Shown: positions 47,813 through 59,785 of the stretch, piece by piece
Position numbering within the stretch: position 1 is the stretch's first letter
Layout: each line of letters begins with the position of its first letter
Assembly: GCA_036244855.1 (NCBI GenBank)
Contig: BQKZ01000669.1
Location: 1 to 64,000 of the forward strand
Origin: Temnopleurus reevesii
Taxonomy: Eukaryota > Echinodermata > Echinoidea > Temnopleuroida > Temnopleuridae
Reading direction: 5' to 3'
Length of the DNA: 64,000 bases
Translations under genes and position numbers: made by a program
The notes under the pieces: generated by a model
Seen by the model: only the letters and a program-made list of their open reading frames with translations
What the model was told of the DNA's origin: nothing
Databases searched by the model: none

Positions 47813-47989
47813 CAAATGAATTTGACAGGGAGATGGGAATTTTCGACACCCGTACGTCCCCGATCTTCCTCCCGTCATAGATATAGGCATAGTCCTGATA
47901 GTTGTAATGGTAAAAAAGAAAATCGATTCTGATATAGAAAAGATGATGATGATTATATCGATGTTAATCATAATGATAACGATGATGTA

Positions 47990-48252
47990 CCTCGGCTCTT
48001 TAGCAGAAGTGTGTAAGCGCTCTACACTGAATGTAGTATTATTACCCTGGCTTTAGCCGGCGTACACCAGCGCACATGGAACATCAATGAATAGACATTC
48101 CTACCAGGTACCCAATTCACCTCACATACGTTAAATGCAGCGCAATGTGGATGAATCTCTTGCTGAAAGAACTTGACACCATGGGTGGATTTCGAACCGC
48201 CGACCCTTGCGTTGAAATTCAAGAGTCAGGACCACTACACCTTGACGCCTCC
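47990..48252 (-). mobile_element. tRNA-Glu-like SINE, minus-strand copy
   Basis: Reading the minus strand from 48252: a GGAGGCGTCAAGGTGTAG head, B box CGGTTCGAAATCC (slightly decayed), CTTTCAGCAAGAGATTC, TGCGCTGCATTTAA, AATTGGGTACC and GCCGGCTAAAGCCAGGG. The tail reaches about 47990. Confidence 0.78.
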
Positions 48253-48540
48253 ATATGATTAATGACAATAATTAGGATTATGAACTAACAAAATTAGTTT
48301 CATACCGCCTAGGTGGTAATCATTATATACATTGCGCTGTATTTGACTTTTGCAACTTCTATATTCTTCTCTGAGTAGTGTGTGGTAGGTTTTTTTTAAA
48401 TAAAAGTGTCATTTTCTAGAAAGACGGTGAGAGTTAAAAGGGAGGCAACAGGAAAGAGTTGTTTTCCTTCATCACGAAACCGGTCTGGAATTTAAAGCAT
48501 TTGAACGCAAGTAGTTTTCCTGCTCCTATTATTTCCTTTG

Positions 48541-49312
48541 AACTTCCATTCAATAATAAAAACATTCCGAAAGTTCAATACCCAATGTTATACTGACACA
48601 TAAATAGTTTTAAGGCATGAACATTTCTGCCAGCGAAGTAGTAAAAACTATTCACACTCAGAAAAATGGAAATAAGAAATGCAAAATATGATTTAAGATT
48701 TTTTTAAATAAGGGTGAAAATGGGGGAGAAAGTGAATACACTTTACATAAATAGTCTCAAGGGCAACTAAATAGGGAATAATTGCTCGTTATTTCAAGTT
48801 CAGCTTCTATTCAATAATAAAAGCATTCCGAAAGTTCAATATCCAATGGTATACTGACACATATATAGATTTTGGGCATGCGCAGTTCCGCCAGCGAAAT
48901 AGTAAAAAATATTCACACTCGGAAAAATGGAAATAAGAAATGCAAAATATGATTTAAGATTTTCGAATATAAGGGTGAAAATGGGGGAGAAAGTGAATAC
49001 ATTTGACATAAATAGCCTCAAGGGCAACTAAATAGGGAATTATTGCTCGTTATTTCAAGTTCAACCACCAGTCAATAATAAAAGCATTCAGAAAGTTAAA
49101 TACCCAATATTATACTGAGACAGAAATAGTTTAGGGCATGCGCAGTTCTGCCAGTGATATATTGAAAACTATTCACACTCTGGAAGAAAAACTGCAACAT
49201 ATAATTACAGATTTGGTAAAAAAAAAAAAACAATATGGGGAAGAAAGTGAATACACTTTTAGTTTCAAGGGCAACTAAATATGGAATTTTTGCCAGTTAT
49301 TTGAAGTAAAAA
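48541..49312 (+). repeat. Three tandem copies of a 261-bp satellite-like unit
   Basis: CAATAATAAAA.CATTC.GAAAGTT begins at 48551, 48812 and 49073, giving an exact 261-bp step. Each unit also has TATACTGA.ACA, GTTC.GCCAG.GA, AACTATTCACACTC, GGGGAGAAAGTGAATACA and AAGGGCAACTAAATA. Copies 1 and 2 are closest; copy 3 is more diverged. Confidence 0.9.
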
Positions 49313-49559
49313 AAAAAAAAAAAGATTATGGATTGCTTGTCAGTTATGAGTGATGTAAAAGTATCATATCCCGACGGAACAGATCAACAGCAGGGAAGCT
49401 GTGAGATATTTATGTATCATCGACGAATACGAGTGTCATTGCATGAATAAATGCCTGCCATCAGAAGCTCAGATTTCAATGAGAATCCCCCTGAAAAAAA
49501 TGAATGAAATTAATGATAATACTAATTCTAATGATATTGATAATGAATGAATAAATAAA

Positions 49560-49595
49560 TAATACTGATATTAATAATAATAATAATAATAATGG
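49560..49595 (+). repeat. (AAT)n microsatellite
   Basis: Imperfect AAT/ATA trinucleotide run following an A-rich and GAATGA-rich stretch. Confidence 0.7.
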
Positions 49596-49754
49596 TAGCA
49601 ATAATTACAATAAAACAACTAAAAGTTTTGAGATTAATTCCGCTGGGTGATGATAGACAAATGATAGACTTGATTCAATATTGTCGCCAACCGTCCACAA
49701 AAGGGTGCACACGTTACTGCTGTATGAAATTACCCGGAGGCTATGAAAAAAAAA

Positions 49755-49802
49755 AATCATAGGCTGTACTGGGTAGGACTCAAACCCACGACCTCTGGAC
49801 AT
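49755..49802 (-). mobile_element. tRNA-like SINE fragment
   Basis: On the minus strand CCAGAGGTCGTGGGTTTGAG followed by TCCTACCCAGTACAGCC gives a T-arm and B box. The rest of a tRNA head is not visible. Confidence 0.4.
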
Positions 49803-50319
49803 GAAATAATTATTTTAAGAATAATAAAAATGAAGATATAAAAGATATCGAATATTTTCGCAAGCCTTTTACAATCTTTACAAACTATCCTTCACGTTGT
49901 AACCCTACAAACAATAGAAAGTACGTTTAGTTGGCCTCTCAACAAACCAGAACAAACAAAACTGAGGAAAAACTCACAATTATTATGAATTATTGATAAT
50001 ACCAGAGACAGATGATCTGTTTATCATGCTTATTTGGGGAATTGTAACTCTTTCCCCTCCCTCCTTGGGCATAAGAAGGGTATTTGGTTGCCCTCCACCC
50101 ACCAAACCTCCGAAATTGGCCTCAGCTGATTATTTTTTTTCTGTTTTTACTTTTCATTCAGATAGAAAATCAAAATGAATTAAAAACACTTGTACATTTA
50201 TATTCAATATGGCATTAAAGATTTCTGTGAGATAAATTGTTGGCAATTTTTTTGCCCCTATATGCATGATAAGTCATTATTTCCGTATATACAGCAATAA
50301 CCATCTGTTTCTGGGGATT

Positions 50320-50400
50320 CAATTCAATTGAATTCAAACTTTATTCACCCAATATCAATTAAAAAAATCATATCATATAAAATGCAGATGATGTAGGCCT
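50320..50400 (-). mobile_element. Possible antisense LINE 3' tail
   Basis: GATTCAATTCAATTGAATTC then AAACTTTATTCACCCAAT. The (ATTCA/AATTC)n plus GTGAATAAAGTTT layout on the minus strand is usual at non-LTR retrotransposon ends. Similar (AATTC)n text is at 27428-27452. Confidence 0.3.
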
Positions 50401-50789
50401 ATAATAAAGTAGCAAAATGAGAATGGTTAAACCCTAAAGGAGACGCATTTTGCTTGTAATGCAGGGCCCCTTTACAGAAACTGCAACAGAAATAAACAGG
50501 GAAAATAAAAGTGATTTAATTTGTGAGAAATTTTAAGGTCCTGGCGGACGAGAGGTCCAATTTCAGTCTAATTTCCATGTCGTCAAAACTAAAACATAAA
50601 AAATAAAAATAAAAACTTTTTTCGACCAACCGTGAATATTTTTCAGCAATAACATTCTTGTGCAACCAAACAATTTGTTATTTCTTCTAGTCGTATTCTC
50701 GTAGGTTATATGAATTATTACATTTCAATACTCTCGGTGAAGGGTAATGGCCATGAAATGTCAAAGTTAATTCACCTCATTAATAAATA

Positions 50790-51310
50790 AAATTTTGTTT
50801 TGACCTCTAAGTTTGAGGGAAAAGAATAAGGATGTGATTTCTAACTTTTAAGAAGTCGAGCGTGCTTATTGCATCAATGATATGTGAAATTAAAGGGAAA
50901 TCTACCCCACTCCCCATTTTCTTTAAAATAAGAAATAGTAAATTAAATTTTGTTTTGACCTCTAACTTTGAGGAAGAGAATAAGGATGAGATTTGTGAAT
51001 TTAAAGGGAAATCTACCCTACTCTCCATTTTTCTTAAAATGAGAAATAAATAGAATTTTGTTTTGAAATTGAGGGAAAGAATAAGAATTGAGAAGTCGAG
51101 TGTGCTCTGCAGTAATGATATGTGAAATTAAAGGGAAATCTACCCTACTACCCATCTTTATTTAAATGAGAAACGATAAATTAAATTTTGATTTGAAATT
51201 GAGGGAACGAATAAGAATGTGATTTCCAACTGTAAGAAGTCGAGTGTGCTCTGCAGTAATATGTGAAATTAAAAGGAAATCTACCCTACTCCCCCGATTT
51301 AAAAAAATAA
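50790..51310 (+). repeat. Four decayed tandem copies of a 100-155-bp unit
   Basis: Each has A.ATTTTG.TTTGA, TTGAGGGAA.GAATAAG, AAGAAGTCGAG.GTGCT (missing in the second), ATATGTGAAATTAAAGGGAAA and TCTACCC.ACT. Copies start near 50792, 50948, 51056 and 51186. Deletions account for the unequal lengths. Confidence 0.8.
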
Positions 51311-51652
51311 AAATATCGACTATTCTGTTTCATAGTTTGCATTTCATAAAGCAACGTAATTTCTGAAAGTATGGGTATGTGTCTTACAAAATTTGCTGGT
51401 TTTATTTTTTTTATTTGTTTGCTGTTCTATCAATTTCTGTAACACACAGGTCTGCTCTTTGTCATTCATGCCTAGATGTTGAGTATAGTTAATTTATGAA
51501 TACTTGATGTAATATCAAAATGAAAAATAAATTTTCAGATCATTTTCATTTTCTGCCCAAATTGTGAAGTATTGTGCTATATTGGAATGGGAACAATAAA
51601 ATTAAATCAAATGACTAACACAATATCTGAAATTGGGTAAAATGTACGTAAT

Positions 51653-51862
51653 ATTGTGTAAAAATTCATATTATATCCTGCAAAATGTTAGCTCCCCCCC
51701 CCCCCTGTATGATAAAATACATATTCCCTTTTACCGAACATTGGCATGATTGTGTTTATTAGGAGGCCAATCGCTTATAAACTCCTCAAAATAAGTTTGG
51801 AAATCCAAGTTTACGGACACATAGCAAAAATATGGGAAATCTATTTCCATATTGAGTCATAT
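51653..51862 (+). repeat. First half of an apparent 210-bp duplication abutting the N at 51863
   Basis: ATTGTGTAAAAATTCATATT to TATTGAGTCATAT. The same text begins again immediately after the N, with differences only in the C run and a short T run. Confidence 0.88.
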
Positions 51863-51863
51863 N

Positions 51864-52082
51864 ATTGTGTAAAAATTCATATTATATCCTGCAAAATGTT
51901 CCCTCCCCCCCCCCCCTATGACATGTATGATAAAATACATATTCCCTTTTACCGAACATTGGCATGATTGTGTTTATTTTTTTTCCAATCGCTTATAAAC
52001 TCCTCAAAATAAGTTTGGAAATCCAAGTTTACGGACACATAGCAAAAATATGGGAAATCTATTTCCATATTGAGTCATATCA
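51864..52082 (+). repeat. Second half of the apparent 210-bp duplication
   Basis: Restarts ATTGTGTAAAAATTCATATT after the N and continues to CATAT, then into unique DNA. It looks like an unresolved contig overlap at a C homopolymer. Confidence 0.88.
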
Positions 52083-52688
52083 CTGAAAAGAGTGTTCTAT
52101 TATCTAAAGAATGACACCTCAGATGTTTACAGAGGTTATTTCACAGCTGAGTAATTCCCTTTGAAGTATAAAGAAGTATGGACGCAAAAAATGCAAATCA
52201 GTAATCAATCTATTGTAGTCAAGTTGTTAAAATATGGATTTTAAATGGATACATGCCTGTGAATGGATAGATTGATGAATAAAATAACGAATAATCAATG
52301 TTCATCAACTTGTAAAGATGATTATTACAATGACTGATAACAATCTAAAAATTTCACCTGAAAAAAGATAATTTATTCATTATTTCACTCTTTAAATTTA
52401 ATGAATCGTTTCTTTCTGCTCGTGCATCAATTTTATCCATTCAGAACCACATTTCAATGGTGACCCTACAATAAGTCAATTACAAATTTTACTGTTTTTA
52501 CTCTCATACCTTCGTTGATTTCATAGGGAATTGCTTAGCCGTGAAATAATACCTGTAAATAAATGAGATGTCATTCTTTAGGTAATAAATCACTCTTTTC
52601 AGTGATATTGCTCGATATGGAAATCAATTTCCCATATTTTTGCTATGTGTCCGTAAACTTAGATTTCCAAACTTTTTTTGAGGAGTTT
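51997..52688. mobile_element. Element with about 125-bp inverted repeats
   Basis: The arm 51997-52120 (AAACTCCTCAAAATAAGTTT ... AAAGAATGACA) is repeated inverted at 52563-52688 (TGTCATTCTTTAGG ... TTTTTTGAGGAGTTT), separated by about 440 bp of AT-rich sequence. No transposase frame; an 80-codon ORF at 52563-52805 is the arm itself. Confidence 0.8.
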
Positions 52689-53337
52689 AGTTACTTTTGC
52701 AGATATGAGTTATCGCCTAATATTCTCAAATTTTCTATGTTATATTCATCTAATTTTTCTTCTCCTATTGAGCAAATATTATTTTGGGGTAGACTTGTCA
52801 TCTAAATTGGTATTATTTTGAAATCCTTAAAATGAATAAAAGTTTTTTAAAAAAAATTGAGAGGAAATCAAGTCAAGGTGAAAATAGATTTTTGTGAGGT
52901 GGGGTAGGAGGAAACACTCACCCAGGTCAGAGGGGTTATCCTATTTTTAGCTGACACGACGCAAAAGGGGAAACGTTACATAATGTGGCCTTGTTATTCA
53001 AGCCTGTTTTCCATATATCCGATCACTCTTGATCATGACAAGGAAATCAGCGAAAAGGGAAGAAAACCTCGGATGTTACGGCCATAAATAACGCAACATT
53101 TGACGTTAATAGGTCATTATGCACCAACGAATGTTTCCAATATCATAAATATGGAAGTCTGCTCCCCCTTTTTTAAATAGATAGAGTGTATACAAGAGCA
53201 CAAGTTGTAACATAAGCACTACGAATTCACATTAATCATGCTTTGTTCTTGTATCTTCGCATGGCTTGGAGCATGGTATTACTAATTTTTCAAAGTATTA
53301 ACACAAAACTCGGTTGATCAAATAAATTCAACTATAC

Positions 53338-53510
53338 CACGATATAATCTATTTGCGAAAAATTAAATCGAACGCCAATTAAATGCTCCTTTGTATTGCT
53401 ATCAAAATCGGAACCAGCTTGTTACAGTTGTGTCCACACAGTTCAATACACGTCGCACGGCTCTATCGTTCATGACCCTTTTTTATTTCGCGGAAATAGT
53501 TTTTATCTTG
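53338..53510. mobile_element. MITE family A, copy 6
   Basis: CACGATATAATCTATTTGCG at the left, CGCGGAAATAGTTTTTATCTTG at the right. The body has TTAAATCGAACGCC, CTCCTTTGTATTGCTATC and GTTCAATACACGTCGCACG. Confidence 0.82.
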
Positions 53511-53728
53511 TTGTCTTAACAACCAAAACCTGCCAATCCTAACTAAGATATATTTGTATAATCACAAAAAGTATTTCTATTAAAAGTAGAAAATAGCGAT
53601 AGAACATTTTAAGTAGGCTATATGTTATAAAGAAAACAAAGATGATGCAGTGCGCATGTGACGGGTTCGGGCACCATAGTGGGTATATTCGTAAACAAAA
53701 AAGTCAATTTGCATTTTAGGTTTCTTAC

Positions 53729-54327
53729 TTAAAGGGGAATGACACCCAGACAATAATGTACTGTCAGTAAATGAAGAAAGATCAGATGAACAAGCTGTGA
53801 AAATTTGAGCAAAATTAGATAATCCGTTCAAAAGTTATGAATTTTCAAAATCATCATTTCCACCTGCACTGGGCATCCTTAAAATGGCATGCTTATGGCT
53901 AATTAGCATAATCAGTGATGTCATACATGGAGAACTTCTGATTCATTTTGTATATAAATTTATTGAAAATGGAACAATATCATATTTCAACTGAGGAATC
54001 CAACCCGTTCTTTCTGGAATGATTGCAGAATTGATGTGGCTATAATATATTTAACCGAAGAAACAAAATGTTGTGTACTTTTCTGGAAAAAGGGGAAAAT
54101 GTGAAATTTTGTGTGCAAAGCGAATGGAGAGTTCTCCATGTTGACAGCCATTTGGTGCCTGGGCGTTTGCCAATTTAATGAGCCCATGAGGGGTGTAAAT
54201 CAAAACTTTGAAAATTCATAATTTTTTAATGAATTATCATATTTTGCTCAATTTTTCACAGTTTATTCATCTTATTTTTCTTCATTTAATGATAGCAATT
54301 TAATATCTGAGTGTAATTCCCCTTTAA
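53729..54327. mobile_element. Family C inverted-repeat element, best copy
   Basis: 599 bp with about 120-bp arms: TTAAAGGGGAATGACACCC, AAATGAAGAAAGATCAGATGA, TGTGAAAATTTGAGCAAAAT and AGTTATGAATTTTCAAAA on the left, each inverted on the right, ending TTCCCCTTTAA. The middle has CGAATGGAGAGTTCTCCATG, shared with 58381-58400. Confidence 0.85.
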
Positions 54328-55456
54328 CAATCACTCTGGACTTACATTATATCCTATTACTACCTGTAGGTTTTATCATTAGGGATTTACTTCTATGATT
54401 TATTACTACTTTTGCTACTTTTTATGAATCTTTATATTTTGTACTTTGTACTTTTCTTCAGCCAATGCCTTATTTCATTGTTGTTGAATTATACTTGTTT
54501 TGGAATAGGAGATAGTAGATCAGAATAAAGTAATAAATACACAATAGAATTAATGCAATTCCCCCCCTCAATTTAGTTAAGTAATTTCAACGATTTCAGT
54601 GTATTGTACATTTCCTGCCAATAGCACAAGAGTTCAAAAGTTTGCCGGACATTACTTATCTACAACCAAACCGGGAGTTGGCCCCCTGATCGCAATTAGC
54701 AATCTTCCTACAGTTTCACTAGCACATAAAAACATTCAAATTAATCAGGTTTCTTTCATTTTGTTGGCCAACAAACTTGGCTAATTACACGGGAGGTTAT
54801 GACTTGGGTTTAATCGCTTAGCTCAGCGAATTCATGCACTTTAAACCAGGAAATATGGTGGTTGGTAATCTAGGAACAACATCCGATATGCCCACTCTAA
54901 ATTGGTCTTTTTATATCATGTCTGTGATGAAGAAATCCTATTGTTTTACTAGTGCTTGGTAGCTACTAATGGAACCTTGTTTTGGGAAGGTGTTGACATC
55001 CCTCTCTTAAAATCTTAATGAAAATAGTACTAGTAATTGTGGTAATGACAATGCACTTCGTTTATATAGTAAAAATAGGCTATTTATTTACACTACAAGA
55101 TGTCATTGTTGAGCAAAGAATTTTGTTATAGCGCACGTCCGTGCATTATAACGTGTATACATACGTCACAAAATGTATGTTCAAACATGCGTTCTTATAC
55201 GTGTTGTCATTGCTGTGCATTATTACCCGGTTATAGAGCGGCTGCACTATTCGCATTCTCAGAATTTTTAAACTACCTGATTAACGTGGATACGTGCAAC
55301 AAATTGAAAATTGGAATGATTTTCTTACAGATGAAAGAAACACCATGTGTTATTCAAAACAATAACAAAAAAAATTAAAAAACAACTACAAAACGTAGTA
55401 ACGGATCAACATATAATAGAACAATATAAATAATCTAAAGTTGGCAAAATGTTATC

Positions 55457-55600
55457 ATAGGTTCGAATTCAAAACGTAGTGTTAATATCTTTCAGTAAAA
55501 AAAAAATATTTTCGCTACACTCCACACAGGTAAGGTGAATAAACATTTCTTGATCTTCCTTCGAACAGAAGACTGCCAGTCTAAAGCGGGATTTTAAGAT
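55457..55600 (+). mobile_element. Degenerate tRNA-like SINE
   Basis: ATAGGTTCGAATTCAAAAC resembles a B box, followed by TCTTTCAGTAAAAAA, CGCTACACTCCACACAGGTA and AAGGTGAATAAAC, in the same order as the Glu-like SINEs. The head is lost. Confidence 0.4.
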
Positions 55601-56671
55601 ACAACAGGCAAGATTCTGCATTAGATTATAGGCTATATGCTATTGAACAAGTATGACACTTTGTAACATTACAATTTCATATTTTTCGTTTGTAATTTGC
55701 AAAAAAAATAATGCATTCATTTCATAGTTGAAACATTGTTATCGTACAGGAGGAGGAGAAACTTTACATTTGCGCTATAAATTTTCTTATTTTAACAAGA
55801 CAGTTATTTATTACATGAAAATCCTTATAATACGAGGGAAAAAATGATTTTACCAGACTAGTCCAGAGGTCAAATGTTCAAATATCAGACGTGGAGACAT
55901 CGGAGAGTAATAGCGGTTTGTTCCAGATGTCCGAAGCTTTTGCCAATCGCTGTTTTCCAGCTAATTTCGAAATAAGAAAGACAGCGGGGCTTTGACAGAC
56001 GATAATGTATGCCACCTTGATTTCTGACATAATATTTCGCGCTTTTTTATTATAAACTTGGAGGTGTAAGGATTGCGTTTGACACACTGTGAAAAGGTGT
56101 TAGATTTTAGACCTTGGGTTATAACATATGCAAGTCACCTTGACTTTGAAAGCGGCTAATGATCGCTGGGGTGGCAATTTAGCCTTCAATCACCACATTT
56201 CAAAAAACGTTGTTTACAATGCCCATTTCACATTTCAAAGTTGATTGTTAACTACCAATCATCGCATTTCACTATTTGTCATTTTCATTCTACATTTGGA
56301 AGTTGAATTCGTAGATATAATTATCTTCTATTGAACTGTCACTTACAATGCCCATTTCACACATGAAAGTTGACTATTCATCTTGCGATCGGTTCATTTA
56401 AAATAAATGGCCTTTATACAACTTCCATATTATGCATAGATATTACACCAATACCAATAATACACCAATAACATCTTGTCTGTCATTTTTTTTATAAGGA
56501 AAAATACTAGTTTTATACAGAAAATGGTCACAGTTGTAGTGTTAATAGCGAATATGAAAGAAGAGTAATTTGTTATGGAATAAGAAAGCACTGACTGGCA
56601 GACTTCTAACAAATATAATAAACAACGAAAAGTAGAAGAAAACAATAAAAGAAAATTACCAGGATAATAAG

Positions 56672-56800
56672 AAATATAGGAGGAAGAAGAAGAAGACGAA
56701 GAAGAAGAAGAAGAAGAAGAAGAAGAAGAAGAAGAAGAAGAAGAAGAAGAAGAAGAAAGGGGGGGGGGCGGGAGAAAAGAAGAAAGAGATAAAGATGAAG
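56672..56800 (+). repeat. (GAA)n microsatellite within a long homopurine tract
   Basis: About 25 GAA/AGA units, then a run of ten G, then mixed AG: nearly 130 nt of purine on the plus strand with only two or three interruptions. The leucine-run ORF on the opposite strand is meaningless. Confidence 0.92.
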
Positions 56801-57862
56801 ATCCACAAAAATGATTGTTGACACCGTCTGATTATTTTATCGTATCAAAATCAGTCGTGCTTCAGAAGTGTCGGGATAGGATATTTCCCTTTTTTACAGA
56901 AGTCACAAGGGTTTTTTTTTCAACATAACGAACATTTATGAATTATGCTTCTCGTGAAATTTAAAAGATGGCATTTTCTTAAATGGTTGGTTCATTCGTT
57001 CGTTGGTTCTTTGGTAAATTTTATTTATCGTGCTTATTCACGGCTCAAACAACAACAAATAAATTTATGCAGGTCATGATCCACAAGCTGTTTTCAGCAA
57101 GGTCATGATAAAAACAATAACAAAGTGAATATCAATATAAACATGCAAAAAAATCAACAAAATGGAAATGCACGTATAGATCCTCATCATTTGGGCCTAA
57201 CTGACGTACTTGAGCGAATTCTAAATGGTTTGATAAGCACAGAAAATTTAATAGACCACCCTGATTCGTGATAAGTTAGTATTTATAGAAGATTTTCTCG
57301 GCGTAAAATCTATAAATTGACCATGAAAACATCCAGCTTAATGGAGATTCACATCCTTTTTAAATAATTAACATTTGAATGGAAATGTCTCATCTACCTC
57401 TCCATACCAGTACGCCATCACTTCCAGGAGGGGTGGAATGCTTTTTTTTCGGGGGTAGGGGGCACAAGTACATTATTTGCTTCTTGTCAAATTCATTGGG
57501 TGCAAGCCCCCGCCCCTATCCCTACATATTGCCATATGCAAATGTTTTAATACACAGCTCCACCATTTTGAATCCCTCCACTTTTCACGACGTTCCTTTG
57601 TCCATGAATTGCCCCTCGATGATGGTGAAAGAGGTTAAACAACTTTGCTGATCGCCCCCCCCCCCTCCTCCTCGAAAAAAAATGAATAAGCAAAATAAAA
57701 ATAAGTGCATCACCGAACTTACAATCAGAGAAAAAGTTCTCACCAAAGAGCTTTATTTATAGAAACTCTTTGGTCGTCACCCACTTGGCGTCTCTTTATC
57801 TGTTTATCCTCCCAATTTTATAATTATTTCAAATTTTACAGGAAATGTCCGCCCCTAAGCGC

Positions 57863-57864
<2 letters not shown>

Positions 57865-57905
<41 letters not shown>

Positions 57906-57910
57906 NGGGG
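57865..57910 (+). repeat. C homopolymer of about 41 bases, N, then GGGG
   Basis: The longest homopolymer in the window, ending at N 57906. An assembly join, with the true length and junction unknown. Confidence 0.9.
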
Positions 57911-58349
57911 TTCGAATGGATCACAGAAAGGCACTCGCTCCGAACGGTACACTATCGTTTACACACCAGATGGCGCACTAATAGGATATCGTATGTAGTT
58001 ACAAATTGAGAAATGAAACAGTTTCTGGATATTGTTTCCCCCTTATAAACCATTTTTAAAGTTGACCATAATTGAATTTAAGTTTGAGCATAATTTGATC
58101 TTGGTATCGATAATCTACATAAATTTCCGACGCACAATTTCATGGGACTGACATAAGTATCCCATAAGATTTATGTATCGTATAATTCCCATGCCTTCTT
58201 CTCCTTGGAAAATATTATTGCCATTTGAAATCAATTTTGTATCAGTAAAAAAAAACATCAGAAATCGTGAAACACCTTTTTTGGGGGGCATATTGATTTG
58301 TAATTTATAGAAAATAGAAAAAATGTTACATGTTTGTTATACTCTTCTC

Positions 58350-58735
58350 CAAAAAGAAGAAAATGTTAAATTCTGTGTATAAAGTGAATGGAGAGTACTC
58401 CATGTTCAGATGTTGGCAGGGCAGCCATTTTGTGCATGAAAGTTGCAAAATCTAGAAGCTCATGAGGGATGTAAATCAACCTTTAAAAAAATGCATAACT
58501 TTTAAACGGCTCATCCGATTTTGCTAAGATTTTCACAGTTTGATCATTGCATTTTTCTTCATTCACTGATTGCATGTTAAAGTATGTGGTAATTTACCAT
58601 TTAAATCAGTTTCTAGAATAATCCAAAACTTTGAAAGATTCATAAACTTTTGAATGAGTCATCTGGTTTTGATCAAATTTTCATATTTCTCCATCCACTG
58701 ACAACACATTAATGTCTGGAGTTAAGTTCCCTTTA
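58350..58735. mobile_element. Family C element, truncated copy
   Basis: Has the internal GAATGGAGAGTACTCCATG word, GCATAACTTTTAAACGGCTC, GCTAAGATTTTCACAGTTTG, a second partial arm (TGAATGAGTCATCTGG...) and the end GTTCCCTTTAA. The left arm is not recognisable, and the right arm seems partly duplicated (58490-58606 and 58625-58735). Confidence 0.65.
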
Positions 58736-59227
58736 ATGTATCAGAGAGTTTTTGATGTATTGGAAAGACATTAATGATAAAAGTCACAACACATACACAT
58801 CCCACGCCGCTAATTACAACGATAACAAGGGGATAATTACTGATGTTTTGAATGTTTATCCTTTTATTGAGGAAATGAACGTGTATAATCAGGGTCCTGG
58901 TCTAATCTGTCGAAATCCAATTCAATGTTTGCATATCGGTCACTAGCTGTGGCAAAGAGAAATCTGTATTGGTTTGCCCTTGTAAGATCCGTCAAACGGA
59001 CGGATCCAGGATTTCTCAATTAGGGGGGGGGGGCGAAATTTTCTGAAAAGCAGGGGAAAAAAGCCCCTGAAGAACGGAAGGAATATATGGCGACCCCCCT
59101 TAATTGTTTATCGAGATGTAGGCCTACCCTCGTCATCGCTAATTGGGGGGGGGGGGGGGAGGGGGGCTCGTTCCCCCACTCTTAATCCTCCTATTATAAA
59201 TACATATGAATTTCTACATTTTCTTAT

Positions 59228-59312
59228 CATTAGATATTATCATCATTATTATTATTATCATCATCAACCTCATAATCATCATCATAATCATCATGATCAT
59301 CATCATCATTAA
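59228..59312 (+). repeat. (ATC/ATT)n trinucleotide repeat
   Basis: Interrupted TCA/ATT/ATC run. Poly-G runs lie nearby (59022-59031 and 59144-59158). Confidence 0.85.
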
Positions 59313-59666
59313 GACATCATCAATGTTTTCGTTATCATTATATTATTTCATATTATAAGGAGCACCATTTTTGTGTTTTCAAATACAATTTCGATTACAT
59401 TTGTTTATTTAGTGTTTTAGACAACTTTTTATTTCGATTTTGTTAATTCAAGGGGCCAAGAATGGAGAATTCATAAAATCATGGACTATTATGGGCCTAT
59501 TCCATACCTCCATTGAATCATGAGCTTTACTTCACAGTGGGTAGCTTGCCACATAAACCGAGACCATACCGCGTGTCTCAAAAAATCTTTACACATTTTG
59601 ACATGGCTACCAAACACCAAATAATGCAATCACATGCATGTTATTTTTTATTTACTGAAAGTTTAG

Positions 59667-59785
59667 AACCCGAAATTTTATGTGACCAAAGAATTACCGA
59701 AATGATTCGCAATTTAGTGAGCAATGTTCGTTTTGAAGAGGGCATACAACTTGTTAAAGAGATTGGATGCACAACCATTACCGAG
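59667..59785 (+). CDS. Weak candidate exon, protein unknown
   Basis: A 119-nt open frame between a TTTATTTACTGAAAGTTTAG acceptor-like tract and a GAG|GTAATT donor. Translated in the open frame it gives EPEILCDQRITEMIRNLVSN, then VRFEEGIQLVKEIGCTTITE. This is amphipathic, helix-rich and more protein-like than any other short frame right of 36 kb, and it fits a death-fold or similar helical domain only loosely. No partner exons were found, and an N at 59826 follows 41 bp later. A chance frame in AT-rich DNA remains quite possible. Confidence 0.25.

Noticed and set aside
47650..47930. ORFs over the CA/CAGA repeats
   Set aside because: Low-complexity dinucleotide translation.
48541..49312. CRISPR-like array
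   Set aside because: Units are 261 bp with no short repeat/spacer alternation, and the DNA is from an animal.
56606..56824. Leucine-rich minus-strand ORF
   Set aside because: It is the translation of the (GAA)n microsatellite.
59513..59666. N-terminal extension of the 59667 candidate exon
   Set aside because: Upstream residues look random, and the acceptor-like tract lies inside the frame.
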